Shown in pieces: positions 26,694-36,133 of a DNA stretch of 64,000 nucleotides (position 1 is the stretch's first letter; each line of letters opens with the position of its first letter). The stretch comes from Ilyobacter_A sp963668015 (lineage in GTDB: Bacteria; Fusobacteriota; Fusobacteriia; Fusobacteriales; Fusobacteriaceae): assembly GCA_963668015.2 (NCBI GenBank), contig CAXXCR010000008.1:1-64000 (forward strand), written 5' to 3'. Made by a program: the position numbers and the translations under genes. The notes under the pieces were generated by a model. That model worked only from the letters and a program-made list of their open reading frames with translations, was not told the DNA's origin and ran no database searches.

Positions 26694-26722
26694 TTGCAAC
26701 ATTTTTGGGATTATGATATAAT
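26694..26722 (+). promoter_or_regulatory. Promoter of the heptose kinase gene
   Basis: TTGCAA (26694-26699), 17-base spacer, TATAAT (26717-26722) with an extended -10 TG at 26714-26715. Confidence 0.85.
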
Positions 26723-26748
26723 AGGCAATAAAAACTGTGGAGGGACTT

Positions 26749-27774
26749 ATGGTAAGCAAACTTAGGCTAAATGAGATATTAAAGTCATTTAAAGATAGAA
26801 CTATAGCTGTAATAGGCGACATGATGATAGATGAGTATATTTTCGGGAAAGTGTCGAGAATATCTCCGGAAGCTCCCGTGCCTGTAGTTAATGTAGTTGA
26901 GGAGAGGTTTGTGCTGGGTGGAGCAGCTAATGTTGTAAACAACCTTTCAAGTTTGGGCGCAAAAACTATTTCTTTTGGGGTTGTTGGCAGGGATGAAAAC
27001 TCTGAAAAGCTGAAAAAAGATTTTCTAGATAAGGGTGTGGACACCTCAGGAATAATAGAATGCGAGGACAGACCGACAATAATAAAAAAGAGGGTTATAG
27101 CGCACAATCAGCAGTTGTTGAGGCTCGACTGGGAGAAGAGAAGGGATATCGCAAGAGATATAGAAGACAGAATAATCTTAGAATTGAAAAATAGTATAGA
27201 TAGGATCGACGGTGTGATACTGTCAGATTACGATAAGGGAGTATTGACGCCTAGACTAGCCAAAGAAGTTATAAAAATATCCAATGAAAACGGGAAAATA
27301 GTGATGGTGGATCCTAAACCTAAAAATTCTCTAAACTATAAGGGAGCCACATCGATGACCCCCAACATGAAAGAATCTGTGGAATGCATAGGAGTGGAGA
27401 TTCCTGAAACAGAAAACGAGGTAATTGAATTAGGTAAAAAAATTAGGGATAGTCTGGAATTGGAAAATTTGTTGATGACAAGAAGTGAAAAAGGGATGTC
27501 TTTATTTCAGCAACATGAAATAGACCATATACCAACCTTTGCTAAAGAGGTGTATGATGTGACAGGGGCAGGAGATACTGTTATATCTGTGTACACACTT
27601 GCAGCAGCGGCAGGAGCTTCATATGAGGAAGCTGCAAAAATAGCCAATACAGCAGCAGGTATAGTAGTGGGAAGAGTGGGGACCTCAATTGTTACTAAAG
27701 AGGAAATAATTGAGTTTTATGAAGAACTCTACAACAGCGGACATGCTGTTAAAGTAGAAGAAGAAGAGATATAG
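26749..27774 (+). CDS. hldA: D-glycero-beta-D-manno-heptose-7-phosphate kinase
   Basis: This PfkB-family kinase makes heptose 1,7-bisphosphate for the LPS inner core precursor ADP-heptose. The 341-residue protein matches the kinase domain of HldE/RfaE: VIGDMMIDEYIFG at the N terminus, RISPEAPVPVVNV, LGGAANVVNNLSSLGA, and the C-terminal catalytic motif DVTGAGDTVISV with Asp as the base. There is no fused nucleotidyltransferase domain, so the stand-alone name hldA (rfaE1) is used. ATG 26749 lies behind GGAGGG; GTG 26737 overlaps that site. It indicates a heptose-containing LPS, hence a Gram-negative envelope. It is followed by ispF in the same transcript. Confidence 0.9.
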   Translation: MVSKLRLNEILKSFKDRTIAVIGDMMIDEYIFGKVSRISPEAPVPVVNVVEERFVLGGAANVVNNLSSLGAKTISFGVVGRDENSEKLKKDFLDKGVDTSGIIECEDRPTIIKKRVIAHNQQLLRLDWEKRRDIARDIEDRIILELKNSIDRIDGVILSDYDKGVLTPRLAKEVIKISNENGKIVMVDPKPKNSLNYKGATSMTPNMKESVECIGVEIPETENEVIELGKKIRDSLELENLLMTRSEKGMSLFQQHEIDHIPTFAKEVYDVTGAGDTVISVYTLAAAAGASYEEAAKIANTAAGIVVGRVGTSIVTKEEIIEFYEELYNSGHAVKVEEEEI

Positions 27775-27783
27775 GAGAAGAGT

Positions 27784-28260
27784 ATGCTGAGAATAGGTAA
27801 CGGATACGATGTTCATAAATTAGTTGAAGGAAGGAAACTTATACTCGGAGGAGTTACGATACCGTTTGAAAAGGGACTGTTGGGACATTCAGATGCGGAT
27901 GTACTTATACATGCTATAATGGATGCCATAATAGGTGCACTTGCCCTTGGGGACATAGGAGTACATTTTCCTGATGACGATATGAAGTATAAAGGGATAT
28001 CTAGTATGAAACTTTTAGGTTATGTAGAGGAATTAATACGTGAAAAAGGATACAGGGTATCAAACCTTGATTCGATACTAGTTATGCAGAGACCGAAGCT
28101 AAAGCCATATATAGAAAAAATGAGGGAGAATATAGCAGAGGTTTTGAAAATATCGGAAAACAGAGTGAGTGTAAAAGCTACAACTGAAGAGAAACTCGGC
28201 TATACAGGAGATGAAAGCGGTGTTAAATCATATTCGGTGGTACTCCTTGAAAGAATATAA
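27784..28260 (+). CDS. ispF: 2-C-methyl-D-erythritol 2,4-cyclodiphosphate synthase
   Basis: IspF cyclises CDP-ME-2-phosphate in the MEP isoprenoid pathway. The 158-residue protein has the metal-binding GNGYDVHKL, the GLLGHSDADVLIHAIMDAI motif and the CDP-binding VSVKATTEEKLGYTGDESGV, all family hallmarks, at usual length. It lies nine bases after the heptose kinase gene and ends just before a terminator. Another enzyme of the same pathway, dxr, is at the far end of the window. Confidence 0.97.
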   Translation: MLRIGNGYDVHKLVEGRKLILGGVTIPFEKGLLGHSDADVLIHAIMDAIIGALALGDIGVHFPDDDMKYKGISSMKLLGYVEELIREKGYRVSNLDSILVMQRPKLKPYIEKMRENIAEVLKISENRVSVKATTEEKLGYTGDESGVKSYSVVLLERI

Positions 28261-28265
28261 AACTG

Positions 28266-28298
28266 AGCTCCACAGATGCCTGTCTGTGGAGTTTTTTT
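28266..28298 (+). terminator. Terminator after ispF
   Basis: Stem CTCCACAGA/TCTGTGGAG followed by seven T. Confidence 0.93.
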
Positions 28299-28369
28299 AG
28301 AAAATAAAATTTAAGTTTCACAACAGAATCTTTAATATAAAAAACCTTAGTCGTTACTTTCTATTAAAT

Positions 28370-28635
28370 TATTGAATTTCTTGCATAACATAAAAAATCT
28401 TTTTGGTCGGGAATTGTACTAATGTACACAAATGCAAATAAAAATCCTTGGTCACAGAGTTGCGCGGAGGAAAAGAGTGAGTTTCCCAGAGAAATACTAA
28501 AAACCTTTAATTCTCTATGTTTTTAATGATTAGTGACAAAAGATGATTTTGACTTCAATTATCTTCTCGGTGCAGCTCTTGTTTTAAGTATCTGTGAAAC
28601 TCTGTGTCCAAAAAATTATTTTAGATAAATTTATT
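28370..28635 (+). repeat. Family B dispersed repeat, copy 2
   Basis: Begins TATTGAATTTCTTGCATAAC and carries the CACAGAG and CTCTGTG blocks in the same order as the copy at 13946. Its left a-block (GGTCGGGAATTGTACTAAT) has decayed, and the right end is poorly kept. It fills much of the 28261-28774 gap; the remaining 140 bases before the ABC-F gene show no clear promoter. Confidence 0.7.
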
Positions 28636-28774
28636 ACGGGGTTTAATTGGAAGAACTAGTTATATAATCAAAAATGAAAATTTAAATAAGATCAGTGATA
28701 ATTTTTAAATAATATGTTATAAGGGAAACTTAAAATATTACCTTTTAACACCTGATTAGAAAAGGGGAGAAAAA

Positions 28775-30679
28775 ATGGCAGTTTTGCATGCGAATAATAT
28801 ATGTAAAAGTTTTTCAGGAGAATATATCTTAAACGATATCAGTTTTTCCATAGATGAAAAAGATAAGATCGGGCTGGTGGGACTGAACGGTGCCGGTAAG
28901 ACCACTTTGGTGAAAATACTTTTGGGAGAAGAGGAGCACGACGAAAGTTTAAGGCATAAAAAAGCAGGGACAATAAGCAAAAAAAACAACTTGAAGATAG
29001 GGTATCTGTCTCAGCATTTTGAGTTGGTAGAAGAAAATACAGTTTTTGAAGAATTGATGAGTGTTTTTTCTAAAATTCAAGATGACTATAAAAAGATACA
29101 AGAACTCAATGCCAGACTTTCATACGACTTGGAAAATTTTGATTCTATTATGGAGGAGTTGTCAAAGCTTAATGCAAGATATGAGCAGGAAGAAGGTTAC
29201 GCATTAGAATATAAGGTGAAACAGATACTGAACGGCTTGAATTTTCCTGAAGATAAGTGGGAACTCAAGATAAAAAATCTTAGCGGAGGCCAAAAATCCA
29301 GAGTTGCTCTAGGGAGGATACTGTTGGAAGAACCGGAGCTTTTAATACTGGATGAGCCTACAAACCACCTTGATTTAAATGCTATTGAGTGGCTGGAAAA
29401 GTTTTTGAAAAGCTACAACAAAGCCATACTAATTATATCCCACGACAGATATTTTTTGGATAGTGTGACAAACAGGATATTTGAGATAGAAAATAAAGAT
29501 CTGAAAAGCTATAACGGAAACTTCAGTGATTATGTAATACAGAAAGAACTCATACTAAAAGGTCTTATAAAAGCTTATGAAAAAGAGCAGGAAAAGATAA
29601 AGCAGACGGAGGAGTTTATAAGAAAATACAAAGCCGGAGTCAAGTCCAAACAGGCAAGGGGTAGGGAGAAACTCTTGGAAAGAATGGAGAAGATGGACAA
29701 CCCGGCCATAAAAATCCGTACGATGAAGCTGAAATTTGAGGTCGACAACCTAAGTACAGACAGGGTTCTAAAAGTCGAAGACTTGGGGAAAGCTTTTAAC
29801 GAAGAACAGATATTTGAAAAGGTGAACCTGGAGCTATACAGAGGTGACAGGGTAGGACTGATAGGCAAAAACGGTGTTGGGAAATCAACTATCTTAAGGA
29901 TAATAAACGGCCAGCTTGAAAAAGACAGCGGTGAAATACGGTACGGAGAAAAACTTAAAATATCTTACTACGACCAAAACCATGAAGGATTAGTGGATGA
30001 GAACACTATTTTAGATGAGTTGAGGTTAAACTACCCACTTTCTGAAGAACAGGCAAGAAGCATAGCGGGGGGATTTCTTTTCTCGGATGAAGATTCGATG
30101 AAGCGTATAGGAGATCTAAGTGGTGGTGAAAGAGCTAGAGTAGTTTTAATGAAAATGATACTTGAAAAGCCAAACTTTATTATACTTGACGAACCTACAA
30201 ACCATCTGGATATATATTCAAGAGAAGTATTGGAAGAGGCTCTTGAACAGTATGATGGAACTTTGATAGTGGTCTCTCACGACAGGCATTTTCTGGAAAC
30301 TGTTGTAAACAAGATTTATGAAATAAGAAGCAACGGTAGCACAGAATTTAAAGGAGACTATGAGTCATATAAAAAACACAGCGAGGAATCTAAACCGGAA
30401 AAAACTGTTAATCAAGATTATGAGGAGCAAAAAAGAAGAAAGAACAGGCTGAAGTCACTGGAAAAAAAGTTGCTTGAGTTGGAAGGTAATATAGAAAGCT
30501 TAGAGCTCAAAAAAGCTGAGATTAATGTTATCTATGAAAAAGTAGGTAGTGAAAATGATCTGGATAAGCTAATGGAAATCCAACTTGAGCTTGAAAAAAT
30601 AGACGAAGATATAATGTTGGCTATGGAGGCTTGGGAAGAGGCCGAGATAGAACTGAATGAATTAAAAGAGCTTGTATAA
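28775..30679 (+). CDS. ABC-F family ATPase
   Basis: ABC-F proteins have two ATPase domains and no membrane part; known members act on the ribosome or in translation quality control. The 634-residue protein shows Walker A GLNGAGKTTLVKIL and GKNGVGKSTILRI, signatures LSGGQKSRVALGR and LSGGERARVVLMKM, and Walker B LLILDEPTNHLDL and FIILDEPTNHLDI. The linker is charged (about residues 255-310) and the C-terminal coiled coil runs from about 550 to 634, as in Uup/YdiF-type members. The coiled coil speaks for a Uup-like role rather than antibiotic resistance, but the exact subfamily is not resolved. Stand-alone gene with its own terminator. Confidence 0.9.
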   Translation: MAVLHANNICKSFSGEYILNDISFSIDEKDKIGLVGLNGAGKTTLVKILLGEEEHDESLRHKKAGTISKKNNLKIGYLSQHFELVEENTVFEELMSVFSKIQDDYKKIQELNARLSYDLENFDSIMEELSKLNARYEQEEGYALEYKVKQILNGLNFPEDKWELKIKNLSGGQKSRVALGRILLEEPELLILDEPTNHLDLNAIEWLEKFLKSYNKAILIISHDRYFLDSVTNRIFEIENKDLKSYNGNFSDYVIQKELILKGLIKAYEKEQEKIKQTEEFIRKYKAGVKSKQARGREKLLERMEKMDNPAIKIRTMKLKFEVDNLSTDRVLKVEDLGKAFNEEQIFEKVNLELYRGDRVGLIGKNGVGKSTILRIINGQLEKDSGEIRYGEKLKISYYDQNHEGLVDENTILDELRLNYPLSEEQARSIAGGFLFSDEDSMKRIGDLSGGERARVVLMKMILEKPNFIILDEPTNHLDIYSREVLEEALEQYDGTLIVVSHDRHFLETVVNKIYEIRSNGSTEFKGDYESYKKHSEESKPEKTVNQDYEEQKRRKNRLKSLEKKLLELEGNIESLELKKAEINVIYEKVGSENDLDKLMEIQLELEKIDEDIMLAMEAWEEAEIELNELKELV

Positions 30680-30703
30680 AAAGGGCTATGCCCTTTTTTA
30701 TTT
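30678..30703 (+). terminator. Terminator after ABC-F gene
   Basis: Stem AAAAGGGC/GCCCTTTT with a TAT loop and T run. Confidence 0.9.
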
Positions 30704-30735
30704 TCCGGGAATTTATTAGGAGAAATGTATGAAAT

Positions 30736-30998
30736 TATTGAATTTCTTTCAAGGGAACAAAAACCTTTTTTGGTCACGAATCGCACAAATAGACACTAAT
30801 AGAAAATCAAAACCTTGGACAAAGAGCCACGCAGAGCAAAAGAGTGAGTTTCACAGAGAGTTGCTAAAAATCTTTAGTTTCTTCGGTTTTAAATAATTAG
30901 TGAGATTTCTGTAATTTGTAACAAAAGGTGATTTTGACTTTAATATTTTCTCTGTGCAGCTCTGTTACCTAAGAAAATATTTTTGAATAAAATTAGTA
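30736..30998 (+). repeat. Family B dispersed repeat, copy 3
   Basis: Begins TATTGAATTTCTTTCAAG, contains TTTTTTGGTCACGAATCGCA and a TTTCTCTGTGCAGCTCTG block, and ends AATTAGTA. Diverged from copies 1 and 4. The 31000-31170 stretch after it is AT-rich with no gene visible. Confidence 0.7.
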
Positions 30999-31173
30999 AT
31001 TGTTTAGCAGTAAAACAAATCGAAAATAAGAGTAATGAAAATTTTTTGTATATGTAAGCACTAGAAATTATGTTAGATCTCTTTGTATATATTTAAAGTT
31101 TATAAAATAAAAAAGTATAAAATTTATAAGAAAAAAACTTTAAAGCAACTGAAAATACTGGAGTTTTTGATGC

Positions 31174-31202
31174 TTGACTTTTTGTAAGGCATAGAGTATA
31201 AT
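31174..31202 (+). promoter_or_regulatory. Promoter of the str operon
   Basis: TTGACT (31174-31179), 17-base spacer, TATAAT (31197-31202), 56 bases before rpsL. Confidence 0.92.
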
Positions 31203-31257
31203 ACTCAAGTTATGATGTAAAATAATAAACATTGAAAAATTCAGGAAGGAGGGTAAA

Positions 31258-31626
31258 ATGCCTACTATAAACCAATTAGTAAAAAAAGGAAGAACATCTT
31301 TAGAAGCTAAGAAGAAATCACCAGCATTACAAGCAAACCCACAAAGAAGAGGAGTTTGTGTAAGAGTGTATACAAGTACTCCTAAAAAACCAAACTCGGC
31401 ACTTAGAAAAGTTGCAAGGGTAAAACTGACTAACGGAATAGAAGTAACAGCTTATATCCCAGGAATCGGACACAACCTACAAGAACACTCGATCGTACTT
31501 GTAAAAGGTGGAAGAACAAAAGATTTACCAGGGGTAAGATATAAAGTTATCAGAGGAGCATTAGATGCTGCTGGTGTAACTGATAGAAAACAATCAAGGT
31601 CTAAATATGGAGCTAAAAAAGGATAA
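31258..31626 (+). CDS. rpsL: 30S ribosomal protein S12
   Basis: S12 sits at the decoding centre of the 30S subunit. The 122-residue protein has the conserved loop TPKKPNSALRKVARV and the PGIGHNLQEHS and GGRTKDLPGVRY segments. Both lysines whose change gives streptomycin resistance in other bacteria (in KKPNS and in TKDLPG) are present, so the sequence looks wild type at those sites. First gene of the str operon behind GGAGGG. Confidence 0.98.
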   Translation: MPTINQLVKKGRTSLEAKKKSPALQANPQRRGVCVRVYTSTPKKPNSALRKVARVKLTNGIEVTAYIPGIGHNLQEHSIVLVKGGRTKDLPGVRYKVIRGALDAAGVTDRKQSRSKYGAKKG

Positions 31627-31649
31627 TATCGGGAGGTGAACAGTAAAAA

Positions 31650-32120
31650 ATGTCAAGAAGAAGAGCAGCGGTAAAAAGATCTGTGTTACCTGATTCTAGA
31701 TACGGAGATGTAGTGGTAACTAAGTTCGTTAACGCAGTAATGTTAGATGGAAAAAAATCATTAGCTGAGAAAATATTCTACAGCGCTATGGATAAAATTG
31801 AAGAAAAAACTGGTCAAGCAGGTATAGAGGTATTCAGACAAGCTATGGAAAACGTAAAACCTCAACTAGAAGTTAAATCTAGAAGAATCGGAGGAGCTAC
31901 TTACCAAGTACCGGTTGAAGTAAGAGTTGAAAGACAACAAGCTTTAGCTATCAGATGGCTAATTTCTTACACTAGACAAAGAAAAGAATACGGAATGATA
32001 GACAAATTATCGGCTGAATTAATTGCGGCAGCTAACAACGAAGGAGCTTCTATTAAGAAAAAAGAAGATACTTACAAAATGGCAGAAGCAAACAGAGCGT
32101 TCGCGCACTACAAATGGTAA
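31650..32120 (+). CDS. rpsG: 30S ribosomal protein S7
   Basis: S7 initiates assembly of the 30S head and lines the E site. The 156-residue product begins SRRRAAVKRSVLPDSRYGD and contains the RRIGGATYQVPVEVR loop and a C-terminal KKEDTYKMAEANRAFAHYKW helix, the normal bacterial form. It lies 23 bases after rpsL with a GGGAGGTG site; in many bacteria S7 represses the str operon, but no S7 site is evident in the short rpsL-rpsG gap here. Confidence 0.98.
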   Translation: MSRRRAAVKRSVLPDSRYGDVVVTKFVNAVMLDGKKSLAEKIFYSAMDKIEEKTGQAGIEVFRQAMENVKPQLEVKSRRIGGATYQVPVEVRVERQQALAIRWLISYTRQRKEYGMIDKLSAELIAAANNEGASIKKKEDTYKMAEANRAFAHYKW

Positions 32121-32181
32121 TTTAGCAGTTGCATAAGTAGACGAGGGGAACCTTAAAATTTATCGAGGAGGAAAATCTCAA

Positions 32182-34260
32182 ATGGCGAGAAAAGTTTCTT
32201 TAGAAAAAACAAGAAACATTGGAATAATGGCCCATATCGACGCCGGTAAAACTACTACAACTGAGAGAATACTATTCTACACAGGGGTAGAGCACAAAAT
32301 CGGAGAAGTTCATGATGGGGCAGCTACAATGGACTGGATGGAACAAGAGCAAGAAAGAGGAATCACAATAACTTCTGCTGCGACTACATGTTTCTGGAGA
32401 GAAAACAGGGTAAATATAATAGACACACCAGGACACGTGGACTTCACGGTAGAAGTTGAAAGATCATTAAGAGTACTAGATGGATCAGTTGCTGTATTCT
32501 CAGCAGTTGATGGAGTGCAACCTCAGTCTGAAACTGTATGGAGACAGGCTGACAAGTACGGAGTACCTAGAATGGCTTTCTTTAACAAAATGGATAGAGT
32601 TGGAGCAGACTTCGAAATGTGTGTAAATGACATAAGAGAGAAGTTAGGATCTAACCCTGTACCTATTCAGCTTCCTATCGGAGCAGAGGACTACTTTGAA
32701 GGTGTAATTGACCTTATTCAGATGAAAGAACTTATCTGGACAGGTGAAGAAATGGGAGCTGCTTACGACGTAAGAGAAATAAGGGCTGACTTAGCTGACA
32801 AAGCTGAAGAATATAGAGAAAAATTAATCGAGTCTATCGTTGAAACTGACGATGAGCTTATGGAAAAATTCTTCGGAGGAGAAGAAATCTCTGAAGAAGA
32901 ACTAAAAGCAGCTTTAAGAGCAGCTACTATAGCAAATGCAATAGTTCCTGTAACTTGCGGAACTGCTTTCAAAAACAAAGGAGTTCAGCCGCTACTTGAC
33001 GCAGTTGTTGACTTTATGCCATCTCCACTAGATATCGGAGCGGTAAAAGGAACTGACGTTAAAGACGCAGAGAAAGCTATGGAAAGAAAACCAGCTGACG
33101 ACGAGCCGTTCTCAGCACTAGCTTTCAAAATCATGACTGACCCATTCGTAGGGAAGCTTGCTTTCTTCAGAGTTTACTCAGGGCTTCTTGAAAAAGGATC
33201 TTATGTACTAAACTCAACTAAAGGTAAAAAAGAAAGAATGGGAAGAATACTGCAAATGCACGCTAACAAAAGAGAAGAGATCGAAGTAGTTTACTGCGGA
33301 GATATAGCTGCTGCTGTAGGACTTAAAGATACTGTAACTGGGGACACACTTTGTAGCATGGATGATCCAATCATACTTGAAAAAATGGAATTCCCTGATC
33401 CAGTTATCTCGGTAGCTGTTGAACCGAAAACAAAAGTTGACCAAGAAAAAATGGGTATCGCTCTTGCTAAACTAGCAGAAGAAGACCCAACATTCCAAGT
33501 TAAAACTGACGAGGAAACTGGTCAAACTATAATCTCGGGAATGGGAGAACTTCACCTTGAAATTCTTGTAGACAGAATGAAGAGAGAGTTCAAAGTAGAA
33601 TCTAACGTAGGTAAACCACAAGTTGCTTACAGAGAAACTATCACAGGAAACAGCGATACGGAAGTTAAGTACGCAAAACAATCTGGTGGTAGAGGACAAT
33701 ACGGACACGTTAAGATCCAAGTTGAACCTAACCCAGGAAAAGGATATGAATTTGTCAACAAGATCAGTGGAGGGGTTATTCCAAGAGAGTACATCCCGGC
33801 TGTAGACAAAGGTATCAAAGAAGCTCTTGAAGGCGGAGTTGTAGCAGGATTCCCGATGGAAGACGTTAAAGTAACTCTTTACGATGGTTCTTACCATGAT
33901 GTCGACTCGTCAGAGATGGCATTTAAAATTGCCGGGTCAATGGCTATGAAAAAAGCTGCAAGAGAAGCTAACGCTGTAATTCTAGAGCCTGTATTCAAAG
34001 TGGAAGTAACAACTCCAGAAGAGTACATGGGAGACCTTATTGGTGACCTTAACTCTAGAAGGGGTATGGTATCTGGTATGACTGACAGAGCAGGTGCTAA
34101 AATAATAGATGGAAAAGTTCCTCTATCGGAAATGTTTGGATACGCTACTGACTTAAGATCTAAATCTCAAGGAAGAGCAACTTACGCTATGGAATTCTCT
34201 GAGTATGCACAAGTTCCAGCTGGAATCCAAAAAGAAATCGTAGAAGAGAGAATGAAGTAA
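32182..34260 (+). CDS. fusA: Elongation factor G
   Basis: EF-G is the translocation GTPase. The 692-residue protein has AHIDAGKTTTTERIL (P loop), the switch region ITITSAATTCFW, DTPGHVDF, NKMDR and the domain IV/V pieces GGRGQYGHV and PEEYMGDLIGDLNSRRG. Length and motifs are those of canonical EF-G1. It follows rpsG by 61 bases with GAGGAGG in front and precedes tuf, completing the str operon order rpsL-rpsG-fusA-tuf. Confidence 0.98.
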   Translation: MARKVSLEKTRNIGIMAHIDAGKTTTTERILFYTGVEHKIGEVHDGAATMDWMEQEQERGITITSAATTCFWRENRVNIIDTPGHVDFTVEVERSLRVLDGSVAVFSAVDGVQPQSETVWRQADKYGVPRMAFFNKMDRVGADFEMCVNDIREKLGSNPVPIQLPIGAEDYFEGVIDLIQMKELIWTGEEMGAAYDVREIRADLADKAEEYREKLIESIVETDDELMEKFFGGEEISEEELKAALRAATIANAIVPVTCGTAFKNKGVQPLLDAVVDFMPSPLDIGAVKGTDVKDAEKAMERKPADDEPFSALAFKIMTDPFVGKLAFFRVYSGLLEKGSYVLNSTKGKKERMGRILQMHANKREEIEVVYCGDIAAAVGLKDTVTGDTLCSMDDPIILEKMEFPDPVISVAVEPKTKVDQEKMGIALAKLAEEDPTFQVKTDEETGQTIISGMGELHLEILVDRMKREFKVESNVGKPQVAYRETITGNSDTEVKYAKQSGGRGQYGHVKIQVEPNPGKGYEFVNKISGGVIPREYIPAVDKGIKEALEGGVVAGFPMEDVKVTLYDGSYHDVDSSEMAFKIAGSMAMKKAAREANAVILEPVFKVEVTTPEEYMGDLIGDLNSRRGMVSGMTDRAGAKIIDGKVPLSEMFGYATDLRSKSQGRATYAMEFSEYAQVPAGIQKEIVEERMK

Positions 34261-34275
34261 TAAAAATGATTTAAA

Positions 34276-34300
34276 AGGCTCGCCCCTTCAGGGGCGGCCT
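34276..34300 (+). other. GC-rich hairpin between fusA and tuf
   Basis: AGGC-T-CGCCCC pairs with GGGGCG-GCCT around a TTCA tetraloop. No T run follows, so it is more likely an mRNA processing or stability element, or a weak attenuator, than a full terminator. Confidence 0.6.
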
Positions 34301-34335
34301 ATAAAAATATTAAAATAGAATATCAGGAGGAAAAA

Positions 34336-35520
34336 ATGGCTAAACAAAAGTTTGAAAGAACTAAACCACATGTTAACATTGGAACAATCGGACACGTAGA
34401 TCACGGTAAAACTACAACTACAGCAGCTATCTCTAAAGTGCTGTCTGAAAAAGGACTAGCAGAAAAAGTTGATTTCGCAAACATCGACCAAGCACCAGAA
34501 GAAAGAGAAAGAGGAATCACAATCAATACAGCTCACATCGAGTACGAAACAGAAGCTAGACACTACGCTCACGTTGACTGTCCAGGCCATGCTGACTATG
34601 TTAAAAACATGATCACAGGAGCAGCTCAAATGGATGGAGCTATCCTAGTAGTATCAGCAGCAGACGGACCAATGCCTCAAACAAGAGAGCATATCCTACT
34701 TTCAAGACAGGTTGGTGTACCTTACATCGTAGTATACCTAAACAAATGTGATATGGTAGACGACGAAGAGTTACTAGAATTAGTAGAGATGGAAGTAAGA
34801 GAATTACTATCTGAGTACGGATTCCCAGGAGACGACATACCAGTAATAATGGGATCTTCATTAGGTGCAATGAATGGTGAAGAAGAATGGGTAGACAAAA
34901 TCATGGAGCTTATGGGAGCAGTGGATGAGTACATACCAACTCCAGCAAGACCAGTAGACCAACCATTCCTAATGCCAGTAGAAGACGTATTCACTATCAC
35001 AGGTAGAGGAACAGTTGTAACAGGAAGAGTAGAAAGAGGAATCGTAAAAGTAGGAGAAGAAGTTGAGATCATCGGTATCAGAGACACTAAAACAACTACT
35101 TGTACAGGTGTAGAGATGTTCAGAAAACTTCTTGATCAAGGAGAAGCAGGAGACAACATCGGAGCACTATTAAGAGGAATCAAAAAAGAAGACGTAGAAA
35201 GAGGACAAGTATTAGCTAAACCAGGATCAATCACTCCTCATACAGACTTCACATCAGAAGTATACGTACTAACAAAAGAAGAGGGAGGAAGACATACTCC
35301 ATTCTTCACAGGATACAGACCACAATTCTACTTCAGAACAACTGATATCACAGGATCAGTAAACTTACCAGAAGGAGTAGAAATGGTAATGCCAGGAGAT
35401 AACATCGAAATGACAGTATCATTAATTCACCCAATTGCGATGGAAGAAGGACTAAGATTCGCGATAAGAGAAGGTGGAAGAACAGTAGCATCAGGTGTTG
35501 TTTCTACAATCGTTAAATAA
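34336..35520 (+). CDS. tuf: Elongation factor Tu
   Basis: EF-Tu delivers aminoacyl-tRNA to the ribosome. The 394-residue protein shows GHVDHGKTTTT, the switch RGITINTAHIEYE, DCPGHADY, NKCDM and the domain 2/3 motifs GRGTVVTGRVERG and RPQFYFRTTDITG. Codon use is strongly biased (AGA, GGA, ACA, GTA), as expected for one of the most abundant proteins. Only one tuf is in the window. A fresh promoter follows for the S10 operon. Confidence 0.99.
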   Translation: MAKQKFERTKPHVNIGTIGHVDHGKTTTTAAISKVLSEKGLAEKVDFANIDQAPEERERGITINTAHIEYETEARHYAHVDCPGHADYVKNMITGAAQMDGAILVVSAADGPMPQTREHILLSRQVGVPYIVVYLNKCDMVDDEELLELVEMEVRELLSEYGFPGDDIPVIMGSSLGAMNGEEEWVDKIMELMGAVDEYIPTPARPVDQPFLMPVEDVFTITGRGTVVTGRVERGIVKVGEEVEIIGIRDTKTTTCTGVEMFRKLLDQGEAGDNIGALLRGIKKEDVERGQVLAKPGSITPHTDFTSEVYVLTKEEGGRHTPFFTGYRPQFYFRTTDITGSVNLPEGVEMVMPGDNIEMTVSLIHPIAMEEGLRFAIREGGRTVASGVVSTIVK

Positions 35521-35578
35521 TCAAAAGTTAAGGCTTGATTTTGGCCTGTAAATATGGCCAGAAACTCAAAAATAAAGC

Positions 35579-35607
35579 TTTTAATATTTTTAAAAGTGTG
35601 ATATAAT
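35579..35607 (+). promoter_or_regulatory. Promoter of the S10 operon (extended -10)
   Basis: TATAAT at 35602-35607 with an extended -10 TG one base upstream. The -35 hexamer (TTTTAA, 17-base spacer) is weak. It lies just after tuf and about 97 bases before rpsJ. Confidence 0.75.
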
Positions 35608-35620
35608 AGTACAACTTACG

Positions 35621-35650
35621 GAATGGCGAAGGCTAATGCCCTCGCCGTTC
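35621..35650 (+). promoter_or_regulatory. Hairpin in the S10 operon leader
   Basis: GAATGGCGAAGGC pairs with GCCCTCGCCGTTC around TAAT (12 of 13 positions, one G-U). It lies right after the predicted transcript start and before rpsJ, the place where ribosomal-protein leaders act in other bacteria. No T run. Confidence 0.5.
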
Positions 35651-35704
35651 TAATGAAAAAAAATAACGGACTTTGAAAATCGTATAGGAGGTGCAAGGCT
35701 TTAA

Positions 35705-36016
35705 ATGGCTTCAAACAAATTAAGAATTTATCTGAAAGCATATGATCATAAATTATTAGATCAATCTGCAAAAAAAATAGCTGATGTGGCGAAAAAATCA
35801 GGTGCTGAAATCGCAGGACCAATGCCATTACCAACGAAGATCAAAAAGTACACAGTGCTAAGATCTGTTCACGTAAACAAAGACTCAAGAGAGCAATTCG
35901 AAATGAGAGTTCACAAAAGAATGGTAGAGATCAAAAACTCAAACCAAGGAACTATCAAGTCGTTAACATCTGTTAACTTACCTTCAGGGGTGGGAATTGA
36001 AATTAAACAAGCTTAA
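35705..36016 (+). CDS. rpsJ: 30S ribosomal protein S10
   Basis: S10 is a 30S head protein and, as NusE, a transcription antitermination factor. The 103-residue protein starts NKLRIYLKAYDHKLLDQSAKK and has the loop GPMPLPTKIKKYTVLRSVHVNKDSREQFEMR, the bacterial consensus. It is the first gene of the S10 operon and is separated from rplC by an unusual 147-base gap with a structured segment. Confidence 0.98.
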   Translation: MASNKLRIYLKAYDHKLLDQSAKKIADVAKKSGAEIAGPMPLPTKIKKYTVLRSVHVNKDSREQFEMRVHKRMVEIKNSNQGTIKSLTSVNLPSGVGIEIKQA

Positions 36017-36098
36017 TTTTGTTTGATTTTCTTATTTTTGTAGGTTTATTATCGGTATTATTTAGCTTAATATAGATGTAGCTTACAGAATAATACAA

Positions 36099-36133
36099 GT
36101 TGGCAGGTGGAACCACGAGGAACAGTTGTCAAC
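36099..36133 (+). promoter_or_regulatory. Structured segment upstream of rplC
   Basis: Outer stem GTTGGCAG/TTGTCAAC (with G-U pairs) encloses GTGG-AA-CCAC and an unpaired CGAGGAACA. It lies in the 147-base rpsJ-rplC gap and ends 30 bases before the rplC start. A ribosomal protein-binding leader is a reasonable guess. Confidence 0.45.

Noticed and set aside
33623..33805. Short frame inside fusA in another phase
   Set aside because: Fully within the EF-G gene, with no ribosome site; its length is explained by the biased codon use of fusA.
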